From Sulfurimonas sp. UBA6014 (GTDB taxonomy: Bacteria; Campylobacterota; Campylobacteria; Campylobacterales; Sulfurimonadaceae), in assembly GCA_002428085.1 (NCBI GenBank), contig DJAA01000002.1, positions 305 to 22,638 on the forward strand: a DNA stretch of 22,334 nt. The letters run 5' to 3'. The position numbers and the translations under genes were made by a program. The notes under the pieces are model-generated. The model did no database searches. It was not told where the DNA came from and saw nothing but the letters and a program-made list of their open reading frames with translations. How positions within the stretch are numbered: position 1 is the first letter of the stretch; every line of letters starts with the position of its first letter. Below, in pieces: positions 1 to 6,396 of this stretch.

Positions 1-60
1 GCGAGGAACGAAGCAGTCTAGTTTATATACATGTAGATTGCTTCGTTCCTCGCAATGACG
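1..60. repeat. Palindromic dispersed repeat (REP/MITE-like)
   Basis: Bases 1-20 and 34-53 form a near-perfect inverted repeat of about 20 bp with one G-T pair (16/38) and a 13-base AT-rich loop. The right arm runs on into aatgacg. Its reverse strand begins CGTCATTGCGAGGAACGAAG, a word I recognise as a small repeat dispersed in many unrelated bacterial genomes. A variant of the same unit sits at 22311-22334. It lies just 3' of the ThiE-like gene, so its hairpin could also act in transcription termination, but no T-run is visible inside the window. The window starts inside the left arm, so the element is probably cut off here. Confidence 0.75.
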
Positions 61-81
61 CAGACGACTAAACACTTTTTG

Positions 82-636
82 TTAGGAATAAAAATACCGA
101 ATAGAAGCAAAACCAAAGGCTCCTGATTTTGCCACACTTTGCACTTGCGATACATCCACTATACCACCCAGAGCGAAAACTTTTACTGCACACTTTTTTA
201 AAAGCGTTTGTAAATCTTCTACGCCTTTTGGCTCGCCCTTGTTTGGTGAGGCAAAAATTGGGCTGTAGGTTACGTAATTGGCACCTAATTTTTCAGCCCG
301 TAAAACCTCTTCATGGGTGTGTGTGCTGATGATGACTTCAAGATTTTTAGCCTTGGCTTGTGCAATTGCATCAAACTGCGTCGAGGTTAAATGAACGCCT
401 GTCGCTTTGAGCGTGAGGGCGAGTTCTACATCTGTATGAATAAAACTTTTCACACTGCCAAACGCATGACAAACATCCATAAAATCCCTCGCCAGTTTTG
501 CATAATTTAGGTTCTCTTTGTCTCGAAAAAGAGCAAAATCTGGCTTATGGATTTCAAACTGGTGCAAAAGTTTTTCTCTAAAAACAGCGGGAATATCAGT
601 ATAAAATTCTTGCGAAGTGATAAGATATTTTTGCAT
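82..636 (-). CDS. ThiE/TenI-superfamily protein (thiamine phosphate synthase-like), short and divergent
   Basis: This 184-residue protein is a small TIM barrel of the thiamine phosphate synthase/TenI superfamily, somewhat shorter than usual ThiE (about 210). Matching landmarks are FRDK (37-40, like the ThiE YREK), GVHLT (80-84), the STHTHEE stretch (104-110), SPIFASPNKGEPKG (125-138), FALGGI (154-159) and a final ASIRYF near 177-182. ThiE normally joins the pyrimidine and thiazole halves of thiamine in the cytosol. Several usual ligands look changed. The ThiE Asn-Asp pair near the pyrophosphate/Mg site reads His-Thr (67-68), and the acidic residue after GVHL is missing. The TenI catalytic His is also absent, because the protein has SPIF there. 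True synthase activity is therefore uncertain. The gene follows the 642-1067 gene by 5 bases, so the two are probably co-transcribed. No other thiamine gene is visible nearby. Confidence 0.75.
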   Translation of the reverse strand: MQKYLITSQEFYTDIPAVFREKLLHQFEIHKPDFALFRDKENLNYAKLARDFMDVCHAFGSVKSFIHTDVELALTLKATGVHLTSTQFDAIAQAKAKNLEVIISTHTHEEVLRAEKLGANYVTYSPIFASPNKGEPKGVEDLQTLLKKCAVKVFALGGIVDVSQVQSVAKSGAFGFASIRYFYS

Positions 637-641
637 GCGAG

Positions 642-1067
642 CTATTTATAAAGTGGGTTTTGAAAGTCAACTCGCACTGCATCAATACCTTTCTCATATC
701 GCTCTGCCATCGCGTTTACATGGTACTCCAAACGGTTGAGCAAGTAGAGCTCTGGTGGCGAATATTTCGCTTTAGACGCTACGATAAAGTTTTGCAAAAA
801 CGCCAACTTTGCCTCGTCACTCTCAAATGCCAAACTCTCTATAATTGCCTTAATCTCATCATACTCATTTCCACAAGCTGATAAAAAGTCATACGACAAA
901 TCCATCGTTTTTAAGTTTTCAAGTGCTTTAGAAAATGCGAAGTGATTGTAGAGCATACAGCCCACAAAATACTCTATATCGGAGCTTTCAAACTCCGAGT
1001 ATTGTTTCTCTTCGTCTGCGAAATATTCATGCCAAATGGTTAAAACTTTTTCTATTTTTGTTTGCAT
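642..1067 (-). CDS. Conserved hypothetical protein, helical, acidic
   Basis: I do not recognise this family. The product is about 141 residues, mainly predicted helix, rich in Glu, Ala and aromatic residues, with no signal peptide, membrane segment or Cys cluster, so it is probably cytosolic. An ATG four codons upstream (1079) is also in frame. I prefer the ATG at 1067 because a GAGAG Shine-Dalgarno-like stretch lies just before it and a TATAAT box at 1094-1099 would put the transcript start only about 8 bases before the upstream ATG. It probably heads a two-gene unit with the ThiE-like gene, which starts 5 bases after its stop. Nothing else shows its role. Confidence 0.7.
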   Translation of the reverse strand: MQTKIEKVLTIWHEYFADEEKQYSEFESSDIEYFVGCMLYNHFAFSKALENLKTMDLSYDFLSACGNEYDEIKAIIESLAFESDEAKLAFLQNFIVASKAKYSPPELYLLNRLEYHVNAMAERYEKGIDAVRVDFQNPLYK

Positions 1068-1093
1068 AGTCACTCTCATGTTGATTTTAGAGA

Positions 1094-1099
1094 ATTATA
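1094..1099 (-). promoter_or_regulatory. Putative -10 box TATAAT for the hypothetical/ThiE-like unit
   Basis: A perfect TATAAT reads on the minus strand, overlapping the stop codon of the upstream gene. No -35 is recognisable, which is common for sigma70 promoters in Campylobacterota. It implies a leader of about 20 bases before the preferred start at 1067. Confidence 0.4.
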
Positions 1100-2060
1100 C
1101 TGTTTTTAAAAGTTCTTTGAGCCCTGAGCCATTCTGATTTTCATCCATGGCAATATTTTGACGTGCTAAATCTATTTGCGATAAAATACCGCTTGTGCCG
1201 TCTTCATTTAAGTATAAACCGTTGGCTCGTATCCGTCCAAGCGTTTCGTTGTTATCACCTTTTATATCAAACTGACCCTTCGTATTGCCCAAATAGAGCG
1301 CACCGATACCAAGCTCACCAAGGGCTATAAGCTCATCTTGAGTGTCACTTTTCATCCAAATGCGAAGGTCTTTTAAAATTGGGTCATTCTCATCTATCCA
1401 GTTATTTCCATCGCTGTCGTAACGTTTCAAATCACTAAAACCATTTCCATTGAGCGTGCCGAAAAGTTCACTTCCTTGGTCTATGGTGTTGTTTGCGTTT
1501 TTGTCGAGTGCTAAAAAACCGCTTCCGTTTTTGAGCATAGATATTTGGTCGCTTTTGCCATCATTATCGATATCAAAAGAGAATTTTTGCGCCTCTAGAT
1601 CTGGAAGTTCGCCATCAAACGTTAAAACTAGGGGATCAAAAAACTGCTGACGCAAAATTTCATGTTCACTCGCAAAAGAGTACGACATCGAAATATCCAT
1701 ATTTAACTCAATTCTTTTCGAGTTGGTTTGAATAAAACCGTTCATGCTCACATCAAGCTTTTGCTCCTCTTTATACTCCTTGTGAATACGCACCTCACGG
1801 CTTGTCAGCTCTTTGACATTGAACTCCTCAGCGGTTAAACTTCTCAATTTAAATTTTCTAGAGTCAAAGGCAGACATCAAATATTGAAACATTTCATATT
1901 TGAGTCGTTTAGCAAATTCTATTTGCTCATATGCGGCTTGCGTCTCTTGAAGCCGTTTGGTTTGTTGGGTATCCAACTCGGTCACAAAACTCGTGATTGT
2001 TGTGCTGCTGCTCTTAAAAGATTCAGAGTGCAAGTCCAGTGTGAAGTTTTCTATTTTCAT
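1095..2060 (-). CDS. RTX/EF-hand-like calcium-repeat protein without signal peptide
   Basis: This is a protein of about 321 residues. The N-terminal 150 residues are polar and helical. The second half has Asp/Asn/Gly calcium-loop motifs: DIDNDGKSD (163-171), LDKNANNTIDQGSELFG (185-201) and YDSDGNNWIDENDP (214-227), followed by an LGELGIGALYLGN stretch. The same order (GSGFLALDxN, GSELFG, DSDGNxWIDE, LGxGALYLGN) occurs in a conserved uncharacterised family of many flagellated proteobacteria and resembles the linker repeats of FrpC-type RTX proteins. There is no signal peptide or transmembrane segment, so any export would be non-classical. The start at 2060 is chosen over an in-frame ATG at 2090 because AAGGGGG lies 5 bases before it. 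It is divergent from the FliK-like/FlhX pair, a hint at a motility or surface role, but the function is unknown. Confidence 0.7.
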   Translation of the reverse strand: MKIENFTLDLHSESFKSSSTTITSFVTELDTQQTKRLQETQAAYEQIEFAKRLKYEMFQYLMSAFDSRKFKLRSLTAEEFNVKELTSREVRIHKEYKEEQKLDVSMNGFIQTNSKRIELNMDISMSYSFASEHEILRQQFFDPLVLTFDGELPDLEAQKFSFDIDNDGKSDQISMLKNGSGFLALDKNANNTIDQGSELFGTLNGNGFSDLKRYDSDGNNWIDENDPILKDLRIWMKSDTQDELIALGELGIGALYLGNTKGQFDIKGDNNETLGRIRANGLYLNEDGTSGILSQIDLARQNIAMDENQNGSGLKELLKTV

Positions 2061-2065
2061 AATTT

Positions 2066-2072
2066 CCCCCTT
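2066..2072 (-). promoter_or_regulatory. Strong ribosome binding site deciding the start at 2060
   Basis: AAGGGGG reads on the minus strand 5 bases before ATG 2060. The alternative upstream ATG (2090) has no comparable purine run. Confidence 0.6.
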
Positions 2073-2129
2073 AAGTAAGTCATATACCACAGCAAATTTT
2101 ATTCCCTGATTTTATTTTTACTCTATAAA

Positions 2130-2138
2130 TGCTATACT
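2130..2138 (+). promoter_or_regulatory. Putative extended -10 promoter (TGCTATACT) for the FliK-like gene
   Basis: TGCTATACT ends 6 bases before the ATG at 2145, so the predicted transcript start falls at or next to the start codon. If real, the mRNA would be almost leaderless. I see no sigma54 (TGGCAC-N5-TTGC) or sigma28 motif in the 84-base divergent gap. Confidence 0.4.
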
Positions 2139-2144
2139 TAAATC

Positions 2145-3725
2145 ATGATAAATTTATCGACAAATACACAGCTTAACATCCTCCTTCCTAGCACAAACAA
2201 GGCTCTCGCAGTTGTTTTGCAAGAGGCAACACTCAAAGAACTTACAACGCTCTCCAAAGACAAAGATTTAAAATCCATCATAAATTCTTTGCTTAAAGAG
2301 AGTGGACAAAATCCCGCTTCAGACAACACGCTTTTAACGCTTGTAAAAAACAACCCTACGCTCAAAGAGCTTGGAAATGTCTCTTCTACCATCAAAGATT
2401 TGCTGAACACTTTAAAAACAGACAAAAATCCTTTACCGCTCACGGAGACCTTGAAACATTTTCTCAGCGACGTAAAAGAGCTAAAAGAGGGTGTTCTCAA
2501 GCAAAAACTTGAAAACTCCGGTGTTTTTTTAGAGTCCAAACTCAAAGATGTGCAAAACCCGCAACTTCAACTCAAAGAGCTCCTCACCTCTTTGGAGAAA
2601 ATTGTTGCAAAAAGTGATATTTTTACCGTAAAAATTTTAACTAAAAACATCCAAGAATTACTCACAAATCCAGTGCTCAAAGAGGCTTCCAACACAGCTT
2701 TGACTCAGCCGCCAAAAGAGGAGTCCGCATCCTTAAAACATTTGGCAAAAAGCGTTGAGAATATCGTCCTGAAAGTCCAAGAACAGCTAAAAAGTGCAGA
2801 TGTCCTCACAAGTAAAAATGTCGATACGCAGCTTGCTAAACTCGAACATTTGGTCAGTCCAAAACTCTTAAACAGTGAAAACTTCAAGCTCGCATCTTTA
2901 CAAGAAACACTTGGACAATTAAACACGCAAGTAGCACAAAGCAAAATGCCTGAGGCAAAAACTCTCCTCGAGCCCCTTACTAAAATCATAGACACGCTTC
3001 AAGCGGTTTCGCAAAGCTCACCAACACAAAAAACCGCCCTAGATGCCCTGCTTGCAAAAAATATACCTCAAGAAGTTCGCACCATGACAGAGTCGGTTAA
3101 AACGCTCCTGCAAAAAGCTGACCCTGTTTTTTCTAAAGAGACCGATTCATTAGTCAAAAAACTAGAAGTTTTTGTCAATCCCCAAAAACTTGAAGCCTCC
3201 CAAAATGTAAAAGAAATTCTCTCTCATGACCTCAAATCAATTCTTCTCAAAGCCGGTGATGAAATCAGCAAATCAGAGCATCCAAACCAAAGCGAACTGC
3301 TCAAAAACATAGACAAACTCTCTTTGCAAATAGACTACTACCAACTTCTCTCGCACCTCTCAAACGCTTCGGCGATTTATCTCCCTTTTTCATGGGACCA
3401 GCTCGAAGAGGGAAATATCAACCTCCAAAAAGACAAAGATGAGAAATTTTACTGTGACATTGACCTCAAACTCAAAGAGTACGGCGACTTAAAAGTGAGA
3501 CTTGTTTTGTATGAAAAAAATCAAATAAACATTCAAATACATTCGGACAATAGGGACTTTAAAGAGATTGTAAAAGAAAATATAGGCTCTTTACGCTCCG
3601 CACTTATACAGTCTCGCATAACCCCTAGAGAGATTCGGATTTTAGATGCGACTCCAAAAAAAACCGCCTCACCGTATGCAAGCAGTTATGAAAAAATAGA
3701 TGTAGGATTTGAGGTAAAAGCATGA
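2145..3725 (+). CDS. FliK-like flagellar hook-length control protein
   Basis: The 526-residue product has the two-part build of FliK. A long variable helical N-terminal region (about 1-400) is rich in Leu and Lys, with recurring LKEL-type heptads (30-33, 73-76, 144-147 and others). A compact C-terminal domain (about 410-500) fits the hook-length control family: a LPFSWDQLEEG segment, a beta-rich stretch (FYCDIDLKLKEYGDLKVRL) and the closing RSALIQSRITPREIRIL. FliK is exported and measures hook length, then its C-terminal domain makes FlhB change export specificity. The next gene is an FlhB C-terminal homologue and overlaps it by 4 bases, so the pair is functionally credible. It is not next to flgD/flgE, where epsilon-type fliK usually lies, so it could be a second FliK-like protein comparable to the Bacillus YlqG/YlqH pair. 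No clear Shine-Dalgarno precedes the ATG. Confidence 0.75.
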   Translation: MINLSTNTQLNILLPSTNKALAVVLQEATLKELTTLSKDKDLKSIINSLLKESGQNPASDNTLLTLVKNNPTLKELGNVSSTIKDLLNTLKTDKNPLPLTETLKHFLSDVKELKEGVLKQKLENSGVFLESKLKDVQNPQLQLKELLTSLEKIVAKSDIFTVKILTKNIQELLTNPVLKEASNTALTQPPKEESASLKHLAKSVENIVLKVQEQLKSADVLTSKNVDTQLAKLEHLVSPKLLNSENFKLASLQETLGQLNTQVAQSKMPEAKTLLEPLTKIIDTLQAVSQSSPTQKTALDALLAKNIPQEVRTMTESVKTLLQKADPVFSKETDSLVKKLEVFVNPQKLEASQNVKEILSHDLKSILLKAGDEISKSEHPNQSELLKNIDKLSLQIDYYQLLSHLSNASAIYLPFSWDQLEEGNINLQKDKDEKFYCDIDLKLKEYGDLKVRLVLYEKNQINIQIHSDNRDFKEIVKENIGSLRSALIQSRITPREIRILDATPKKTASPYASSYEKIDVGFEVKA

Positions 3726-3973
3726 GAAAAGCCGCCGCTCTCAGATACGATACAAAAAAAGAAAATGCGCCAAGAGTCGTTGCAAAAGGGGAAGGTGCTA
3801 TTGCAGAAAATATCATAAAAATTGCCGAACTTCACAAGTTGCCTATCCGAAAGGATGAAGACCTCATTGAGCTGCTCTCAAAAGTAGAGCTCGATAAAGA
3901 GGTCCCCGAAGCGCTTTATAAAGCCGTGGCTGAAGTGTTTAGTTTCATCTATAAAATGACCAATAAAAAATAA
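3722..3973 (+). CDS. flhX: FlhX: free-standing FlhB/EscU C-terminal domain homologue
   Basis: This 83-residue soluble protein matches only the part of FlhB downstream of the NPTH autocleavage site. AALRYDTKKENAPRVVAKGEG corresponds to the start of FlhB-CC, and the end (about 58-79) fits the FlhB helix with EVPEALYKAVAEVF. The four membrane helices and the NPTH motif are absent, and the protein begins roughly where the cleaved fragment would. In Helicobacter pylori the homologue (HP1575) can stand in for the FlhB C-terminal fragment in flagellar export. The ATG overlaps the TGA of the FliK-like gene as ATGA, so translational coupling is likely. Its 3' end is 6 bases from the stop of the convergent reductase gene with no terminator hairpin between. 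The family call is strong; the role in this organism is inferred. Confidence 0.88.
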   Translation: MRKAAALRYDTKKENAPRVVAKGEGAIAENIIKIAELHKLPIRKDEDLIELLSKVELDKEVPEALYKAVAEVFSFIYKMTNKK

Positions 3974-3979
3974 ACTGCC

Positions 3980-4999
3980 CTACCCCATCGGGTATAAAAT
4001 TTCTTCATGCACTTTATCACACGCTTGTAAAACTTCATCACTTAAAGTCAAATTCATCGCCGCCAAACTCGCATCAAGTTGCTCTGGAGTCGTAGCTCCT
4101 ATGATGGTGGAGGCGACAAAATCAAACTGTTTTGACCAAGCTGTAGCCATAGTGACGGGGTGCAAACCATATTCCTGAGCAATTTTTAGATACTTTTGCG
4201 TAGAGAGCATCGTCCTGTCATTCATAAACCTTTGTGCCATTAAACGCTGTCTTTTGTCGGGCGAATTGACATAATCACTAAAACGACCCTTGGCATGTGG
4301 ATTTTGATTGTACTTGCCGCTAAGAACTCCGCCGCCAAGAGGCGAATACGGCAAAAGCGAGATTTGTTCTTTTTTACATACACTCCCCAACTCATCTAAA
4401 AAGCGTCTGTTTAGAAGTGAGAAATTGTTTTGAATAGACTCAAATCTGGCGTAGCCTTTAAACTCAGATGTCTTAAGCGCTTTCGTAGTTCCGTACGCCG
4501 TGTCGTTTGAAGTGCCGATGTAGCGAACTTTTCCGCTTTGAACCAATCTATCGAAGGCTTTGAGCGTCTCTTCTATGGGCACGATGTTGTCAGGCCAGTG
4601 CATTTGGTAAAGGTCAAGATAATCTGTTCCCAAACGCTTTAAACTAGCCTCAACTGCTCTTTCTATATGAAAGCTGTCACAAGCCGTCATGCCATGACGA
4701 ATGGGCGGAACAAACCAGCCGTTTGCCGCACCTGCGACTTTACTTGCGAGGATAACGCTCTCACGCGGTTTGGTTTTAAGCCAACGCCCAACGACCTCTT
4801 CTGTTAAACCTGCCAATTTTCCTGAGGGAGGAACGGGGTAAAGTTCAGCCGTGTCATAAAAGTTCACTCCCGCCTCATACGCTTTGTCCATAATGGCAAA
4901 GGCAACTTTTTCATCGGGTGTCTGCGTTCCAAACGTCATGGTGCCCATACAAATGGGGCTGACTCTTAGACCTGTTTTTCCTATGTATCTGTATTGCAT
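3980..4999 (-). CDS. Tas-type aldo/keto reductase
   Basis: This is a cytosolic NADPH-dependent oxidoreductase of the aldo/keto reductase superfamily, 339 residues from the chosen ATG. The catalytic tetrad is visible in order: Asp in NFYDTAE, Tyr in AELYPVPP, Lys in ILASKV and His in QMHWPD. The AEMYPVPP-like stretch, GLTEEVVGRWL, the HWP motif, SLLNRRF and ASTIIGATT match E. coli Tas and its close relatives (346 residues). The physiological substrate is unknown. An in-frame TTG at 5017 would add six residues. I prefer ATG 4999 because the protein then begins MQYRYIGKTGLRVS, as the family usually does, and an AGGA lies upstream, though about 11 bases away. It is divergent from the MATE gene. 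Confidence 0.88.
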   Translation of the reverse strand: MQYRYIGKTGLRVSPICMGTMTFGTQTPDEKVAFAIMDKAYEAGVNFYDTAELYPVPPSGKLAGLTEEVVGRWLKTKPRESVILASKVAGAANGWFVPPIRHGMTACDSFHIERAVEASLKRLGTDYLDLYQMHWPDNIVPIEETLKAFDRLVQSGKVRYIGTSNDTAYGTTKALKTSEFKGYARFESIQNNFSLLNRRFLDELGSVCKKEQISLLPYSPLGGGVLSGKYNQNPHAKGRFSDYVNSPDKRQRLMAQRFMNDRTMLSTQKYLKIAQEYGLHPVTMATAWSKQFDFVASTIIGATTPEQLDASLAAMNLTLSDEVLQACDKVHEEILYPMG

Positions 5000-5022
5000 A
5001 ATATTTTTAATCCTCAAGTAGC

Positions 5023-5028
5023 TATAAT
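5023..5028 (+). promoter_or_regulatory. Putative -10 box TATAAT for the MATE gene
   Basis: A perfect TATAAT lies 27 bases before the ATG at 5056. An AGAG ribosome binding site lies between them. No -35 is recognisable. Confidence 0.5.
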
Positions 5029-5055
5029 TGCCGATATTTTACATAAAAGAGATAA

Positions 5056-6396
5056 ATGCATACTGACCTCACGCAAGGCTCCATAAACACACACCTCACA
5101 AAACTCGCTATTCCTGCTATTATAGGCTATTTTTTCCATACGATGTTTAACGTAACCGATACCTATTTTGCAGGGCTCATCTCTACAGAAGCACTAGCTG
5201 CGCTCTCTTTGTCGGCTTCAGTTTTTTTTATGATTTTGGCTGTAGCCATCGGCATGAGCGAGGCTGCTACCTCTTTGGTGGGCAATGCACTAGGAGAAAA
5301 AAACACACAAAAAGCGCAACACATCGCATTAAACAGTATAGTTTTTGCTTTTATTTTGTCTGTTTTTTTAAGTCTGTTTGGAGTTTTGAGTATCCCTTAT
5401 TTGGTGGACGCGCTAGGCGATGCAAGCTATAAAATCCAAACGCTCGAATATAGCAACCTCATACTTTACGCCTCATTCTTTTTTATAGGCTCTTTTTTCT
5501 TTAATGCTCTGCTCAATGCAACGGGAGATACCGTCTCTTTTAGAAATATTTTAATTTTTACGGCACTTTTAAATATTGTTCTTGATTATCTTTTTGTAAA
5601 ACATTTCAATATGCAGGTAAAAGGAATCGCCCTTGCAACCATCATCTCAGAATTGATAACCATGCTGTATCTTTTTTATAAACTGCGCAAAACAAAATTA
5701 TATGTAGGATTTAGTAAGTTTACCCTTGACAAAGCAGTGATAAGAGCGTTAGTTAAGCAGGGTTTCCCTCCAAGCATCAATTTGTTCATGATGGCGTTTG
5801 GTATGTACATTATTACCTATTTTGTCGCTCCTTTTGGCAAAGAAGCCGTTGCGGGATTTGGCATAGGGATGAGAATTGAGCAAATATTTCTTATGCCCAT
5901 TGTAGGTCTCTCTATCGCTACACTCGCCATCGTGTCTCAAAACAACGGAGCTAAAACCTATGAAAGAATAGAGATAAGTACAAACCTCGCCCTCAAATAT
6001 GGATGGATTATCAGCGCTTTTGCTGTTGGGTCTTTTTTACTTTTTGCACCTGCACTCTCTTCTTTAGTGAGCCCTGATATCGCAGTCATAAACCAAAGTG
6101 CTTTTTATTTGCGTGTATCAAGTTTTGCTTTTTTTGGTTTTGTGATGATATTTATATACATCTCAATGCTTCAAGGTATCAACAAACCTGCTGTCATTTT
6201 TCCCCTAAGTGTGTACCGTCAAGTTATCGCACCTATCCTCTTGTTTAGCTTATTTGCCGCACTTGAGTTTGGCATTGTTTCTTTATGGCTTGGGCTGGTT
6301 GCTATTGTCTCCTCTGCGGGAATATTTTTGTGGTGGTATAGCCGAAAAAAATTGAGAGAACTACTTAAGTTCACCCCAATTATTCCCAATGTTTAA
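5056..6396 (+). CDS. MATE-family efflux transporter
   Basis: The 446-residue integral membrane protein has about 12 hydrophobic segments in two halves, typical of MATE multidrug/toxin exporters (NorM/DinF type), which expel cationic or organic compounds using Na+ or H+ gradients. Family landmarks include the N-terminal TKLAIPAIIGYFFHTMFNVTDTYF, the LVGNALGEKN loop and the start of the second half at KQGFPPSINLFMMAFGMYI. The substrate cannot be told from sequence. An AAGAGAT ribosome binding site precedes the ATG. The last 36 bases overlap the 3' end of polA on the opposite strand, so the last 11 codons of each gene are antisense to each other. The divergent neighbour is the aldo/keto reductase; there is no sign the two work together. 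Confidence 0.92.
   Translation: MHTDLTQGSINTHLTKLAIPAIIGYFFHTMFNVTDTYFAGLISTEALAALSLSASVFFMILAVAIGMSEAATSLVGNALGEKNTQKAQHIALNSIVFAFILSVFLSLFGVLSIPYLVDALGDASYKIQTLEYSNLILYASFFFIGSFFFNALLNATGDTVSFRNILIFTALLNIVLDYLFVKHFNMQVKGIALATIISELITMLYLFYKLRKTKLYVGFSKFTLDKAVIRALVKQGFPPSINLFMMAFGMYIITYFVAPFGKEAVAGFGIGMRIEQIFLMPIVGLSIATLAIVSQNNGAKTYERIEISTNLALKYGWIISAFAVGSFLLFAPALSSLVSPDIAVINQSAFYLRVSSFAFFGFVMIFIYISMLQGINKPAVIFPLSVYRQVIAPILLFSLFAALEFGIVSLWLGLVAIVSSAGIFLWWYSRKKLRELLKFTPIIPNV

Noticed and set aside
1..60. A CRISPR repeat or tRNA-like structure
   Set aside because: Only one unit with no spaced array; the cloverleaf and anticodon arms are absent. A dispersed palindromic repeat explains it.
2138..2545. 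A long open frame on the minus strand opposite the FliK-like gene
   Set aside because: It is a shadow of the Leu/Lys-rich coding strand; its Ser/Phe-rich translation matches nothing and it has no ribosome site.
3974..3979. Terminator between convergent flhX and the reductase gene
   Set aside because: The gap is only 6 bases and no stem with a T-run can be formed there.
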